A stretch of 64,000 nucleotides of DNA from Herbaspirillum sp. 3R11. GTDB lineage: Bacteria > Pseudomonadota > Gammaproteobacteria > Burkholderiales > Burkholderiaceae_D. This document shows positions 62,548 through 64,000 of this stretch, in pieces. The notes under the pieces were generated by a model. The model made no database searches. It was not told where the DNA came from and saw nothing but the letters and a program-made list of their open reading frames with translations. The position numbers and the translations under genes are program-made. The stretch covers positions 124,001 to 188,000 of the forward strand of contig NZ_SPNJ01000005.1 in NCBI RefSeq assembly GCF_004563925.1, in the 5' to 3' direction. Each line of letters begins with the position of its first letter. Position 1 is the stretch's first letter.

Positions 62548-63102
62548 ATGACAGCAATGCGGGAAACAATACGCCCAAAACGCCTCGGCCATCTGGTGCT
62601 GGCCGTGCGCGACATCCAGGCCTCGGTCAAGTTCTATACCGAGATTCTTGGCTTGCAAGTGTCCGACTGGATCAGCGACCAGATGGTCTTTTTGCGCGCC
62701 GGCACCGATCACCACGATCTGGCCTTGTCGCAGATTCCGAAGGATTCGCCGGACATCGACGACCTGCCGCGTTACAGCCGTCCCGGCATGGAACACTTTT
62801 CCTATCTGGTGGAAGATCGCGCCGAGATGGATCGCGCAGCGGATTTTCTGCAACAGAAGGGCGTCGAAATCGTACGCGGTATTGGCAAGCACGGGCCGGG
62901 TGAAAACCTGTTCCTGGTCTTCAAGGATCCGGATGGCAACAACGTCGAGATCTACTGCGAGATGACACAGATCACGCCGGAGACCAAATACGAACCCAAG
63001 GTCTGGGAGCGCAACATCGATTCTTTCGATCAGTACCGCTTCAAGCATTTCGTGGTGCCGCCACCGCAGGCCGTGATCGACGCCAAGACCAACAAAAAAT
63101 AA
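62548..63102 (+). CDS. VOC-family protein, extradiol-dioxygenase-like
   Basis: A 184-residue one-metal-site VOC protein. Likely metal ligands are His in RLGHLVLAVRD, His in GMEHFSYLVED and Glu in NNVEIYCEMTQ, the H-H-E triad of extradiol-type dioxygenases. AAGGAGG precedes the start. It could cleave a ring diol whose product goes to the FAH-type enzyme two genes upstream. Co-directional with the ABC genes. Confidence 0.87.
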   Translation: MTAMRETIRPKRLGHLVLAVRDIQASVKFYTEILGLQVSDWISDQMVFLRAGTDHHDLALSQIPKDSPDIDDLPRYSRPGMEHFSYLVEDRAEMDRAADFLQQKGVEIVRGIGKHGPGENLFLVFKDPDGNNVEIYCEMTQITPETKYEPKVWERNIDSFDQYRFKHFVVPPPQAVIDAKTNKK

Positions 63103-63202
63103 ACCTATAAAGCATGCGGATTCTTCAGCCGGCTGCAGCAACGCAACCGGCGTGGGAGCGTGTGCGCCAACGATTGTAAAAACCGAAAGCAGGAGGAGAC
63201 AA

Positions 63203-63946
63203 ATGAAACGCTGGATAGAGGCCATCGTTTTCTGGGGCGCGTTTGCGCTGTTGTGGGAGTACGGCGTCGCCGCACTCGGCGTGCGGCGTTATCTGCTGCC
63301 GCCGTTGAGCGCGGTGGTGCTGGCCGGCTGGGATGCACGCGACATGGTCGTCAGCGACACTTGGGTGACATTGACCGAAGTGCTGGTCGGCTTCGTTGCG
63401 GCAGTGGCCGGTGGCGTGCTGCTGGGCATGTTGATTCATTTCAGCGACTTCACGCGACGCACCTTGTATCCCTTCATCGCCGCGCTGCAAAGCATGCCGA
63501 AGATCGCGTTGGCGCCGCTGATGATCGTGTGGTTCGGTTACGGCTTCGCCTCCAAGATCGCGGCGACGTTCCTGTTTGCTTTCTTCCCGGTGGTGATTGC
63601 CACGCTGGGCGGCTTGTCCGGCATCGCGGCCAATCTGGACGAACACTTTCGCGCACTCGGCGCCTCGCGCTGGGACACCTTCTGGCGCTTGCATGTGCCG
63701 GCAGCGCTGCCGAGCTTCATCGACGGCATCAAGATCTCCATGCCGCTGGCGGTGATCGGCGCCATCGTTGGCGAGTTCATCGGTTCGGAAGAAGGTCTCG
63801 GCCATCTGATCACGCTGGCGACCGCCAACGCCAAGACAGATCTGATGTTTGCCGCGATCCTGGTGATCACGGTGCTGGCCACCTTCCTGTACTGGATCGT
63901 GGAAGTGGTGTCGCGCCTGGTGTGGTGGCGCGGGAAGGCGGTGTAA
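63203..63946 (+). CDS. ABC transporter permease, NitT/TauT type
   Basis: A 247-residue SsuC/TauC-type permease with about six helices and the EAA loop FRALGASRWDTFWRLHVPAAL. GGAGGAGACAA precedes the ATG at 63203. The next gene starts two bases after its stop. Partner of the binding protein at 61518. Confidence 0.92.
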   Translation: MKRWIEAIVFWGAFALLWEYGVAALGVRRYLLPPLSAVVLAGWDARDMVVSDTWVTLTEVLVGFVAAVAGGVLLGMLIHFSDFTRRTLYPFIAALQSMPKIALAPLMIVWFGYGFASKIAATFLFAFFPVVIATLGGLSGIAANLDEHFRALGASRWDTFWRLHVPAALPSFIDGIKISMPLAVIGAIVGEFIGSEEGLGHLITLATANAKTDLMFAAILVITVLATFLYWIVEVVSRLVWWRGKAV

Positions 63947-63948
63947 CG

Positions 63949-64000
63949 ATGGGACAGACAATGACGCTCAGAAACCTGAAAGCCGTACCTGCGGACGAAA
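63949..64000 (+). CDS. Start of next gene, probably the ABC ATP-binding protein (3' end outside window)
   Basis: Only 17 codons are visible, beginning MGQTMTLRNLKAVPADE. The ATG is two bases after the permease stop. An ATPase is expected here from operon logic, but the visible residues are too few to prove it; the second ATG could be the true start. Confidence 0.5.
   Translation, partial: MGQTMTLRNLKAVPADE

Overview
The window is a dense, GC-rich chromosome segment of a heterotrophic Gram-negative bacterium. Gene content and style (OmpC-type porin, many NitT/TauT and FMN-monooxygenase loci, an FCD-GntR-controlled aldarate pathway, AztABC zinc uptake, DUF3563- and DUF2026-type proteins) point to Betaproteobacteria, most likely Oxalobacteraceae near Herbaspirillum. 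That placement is inference from family recognition, not a database result. No tRNA, rRNA, CRISPR array, transposase or integrase was seen.

Layout. (1) 1-7500: a minus-strand catabolic cluster with an FMN-dependent monooxygenase, its flavin reductase, an MFS carrier, an aldehyde dehydrogenase and a two-part Na+/solute symporter, next to a divergent XRE-cupin regulator. (2) 7.5-16.1 kb: Rrf2 regulator plus methyltransferase with a striking autoregulatory palindrome, a lipoprotein glycerophosphodiesterase, LysE exporter, DsbA-like protein, ECF sigma/anti-sigma pair beside a DUF3455 lipoprotein, and a divergent MarR/FAD-monooxygenase pair. (3) 16.3-20 kb: an AT-richer island of small orphan genes separated by copies of a short repeat built around GCAAYCGGCCA. 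(4) 20-22.3 kb: MarR, SRPBCC and a His-tailed DMT transporter around two tandem palindromes. (5) 22.3-32.7 kb: MetQ-like binding protein, a NitT/TauT-type ABC system translationally coupled to a membrane c-type cytochrome, OsmC protein, alpha/beta hydrolase, a two-subunit molybdenum oxidoreductase and a CHRD protein.

(6) 33.2-43 kb: a complete D-galactarate/glucarate route (MFS transporter, GarD, KdgD, 2-oxoglutarate-semialdehyde dehydrogenase, FCD-GntR regulator) interleaved with an exported lactonase and a chemoreceptor. A nearly identical 22-bp element lies upstream of both the transporter gene and kdgD, tying the two ends into one regulon. (7) 43.2-48.2 kb: small hypothetical genes, two candidate small RNAs (one behind a Pho-box-like promoter) and a cluster of DnaA-box-like 9-mers. 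(8) 48.2-54.5 kb: a zinc locus with ZrgA-type protein, MacB/LolD-type ABC pair and DUF3299 protein facing AztABC, with two 15-bp palindromes between. (9) 54.6-64 kb: LysR, porin, FCD-GntR regulator and an uncharacterised catabolic operon (VOC proteins, 2-hydroxyacid dehydrogenase, FAH-family hydrolase, ABC importer). Three promoters there carry GTATAC-centred sites, two of them identical over 14 bp.

The best candidates for undescribed biology are the GTATAC regulon and its pathway, the FMN-monooxygenase operon, the cytochrome-coupled ABC transporter, the Pho-box small RNA candidate and the repeat-separated small-gene island.
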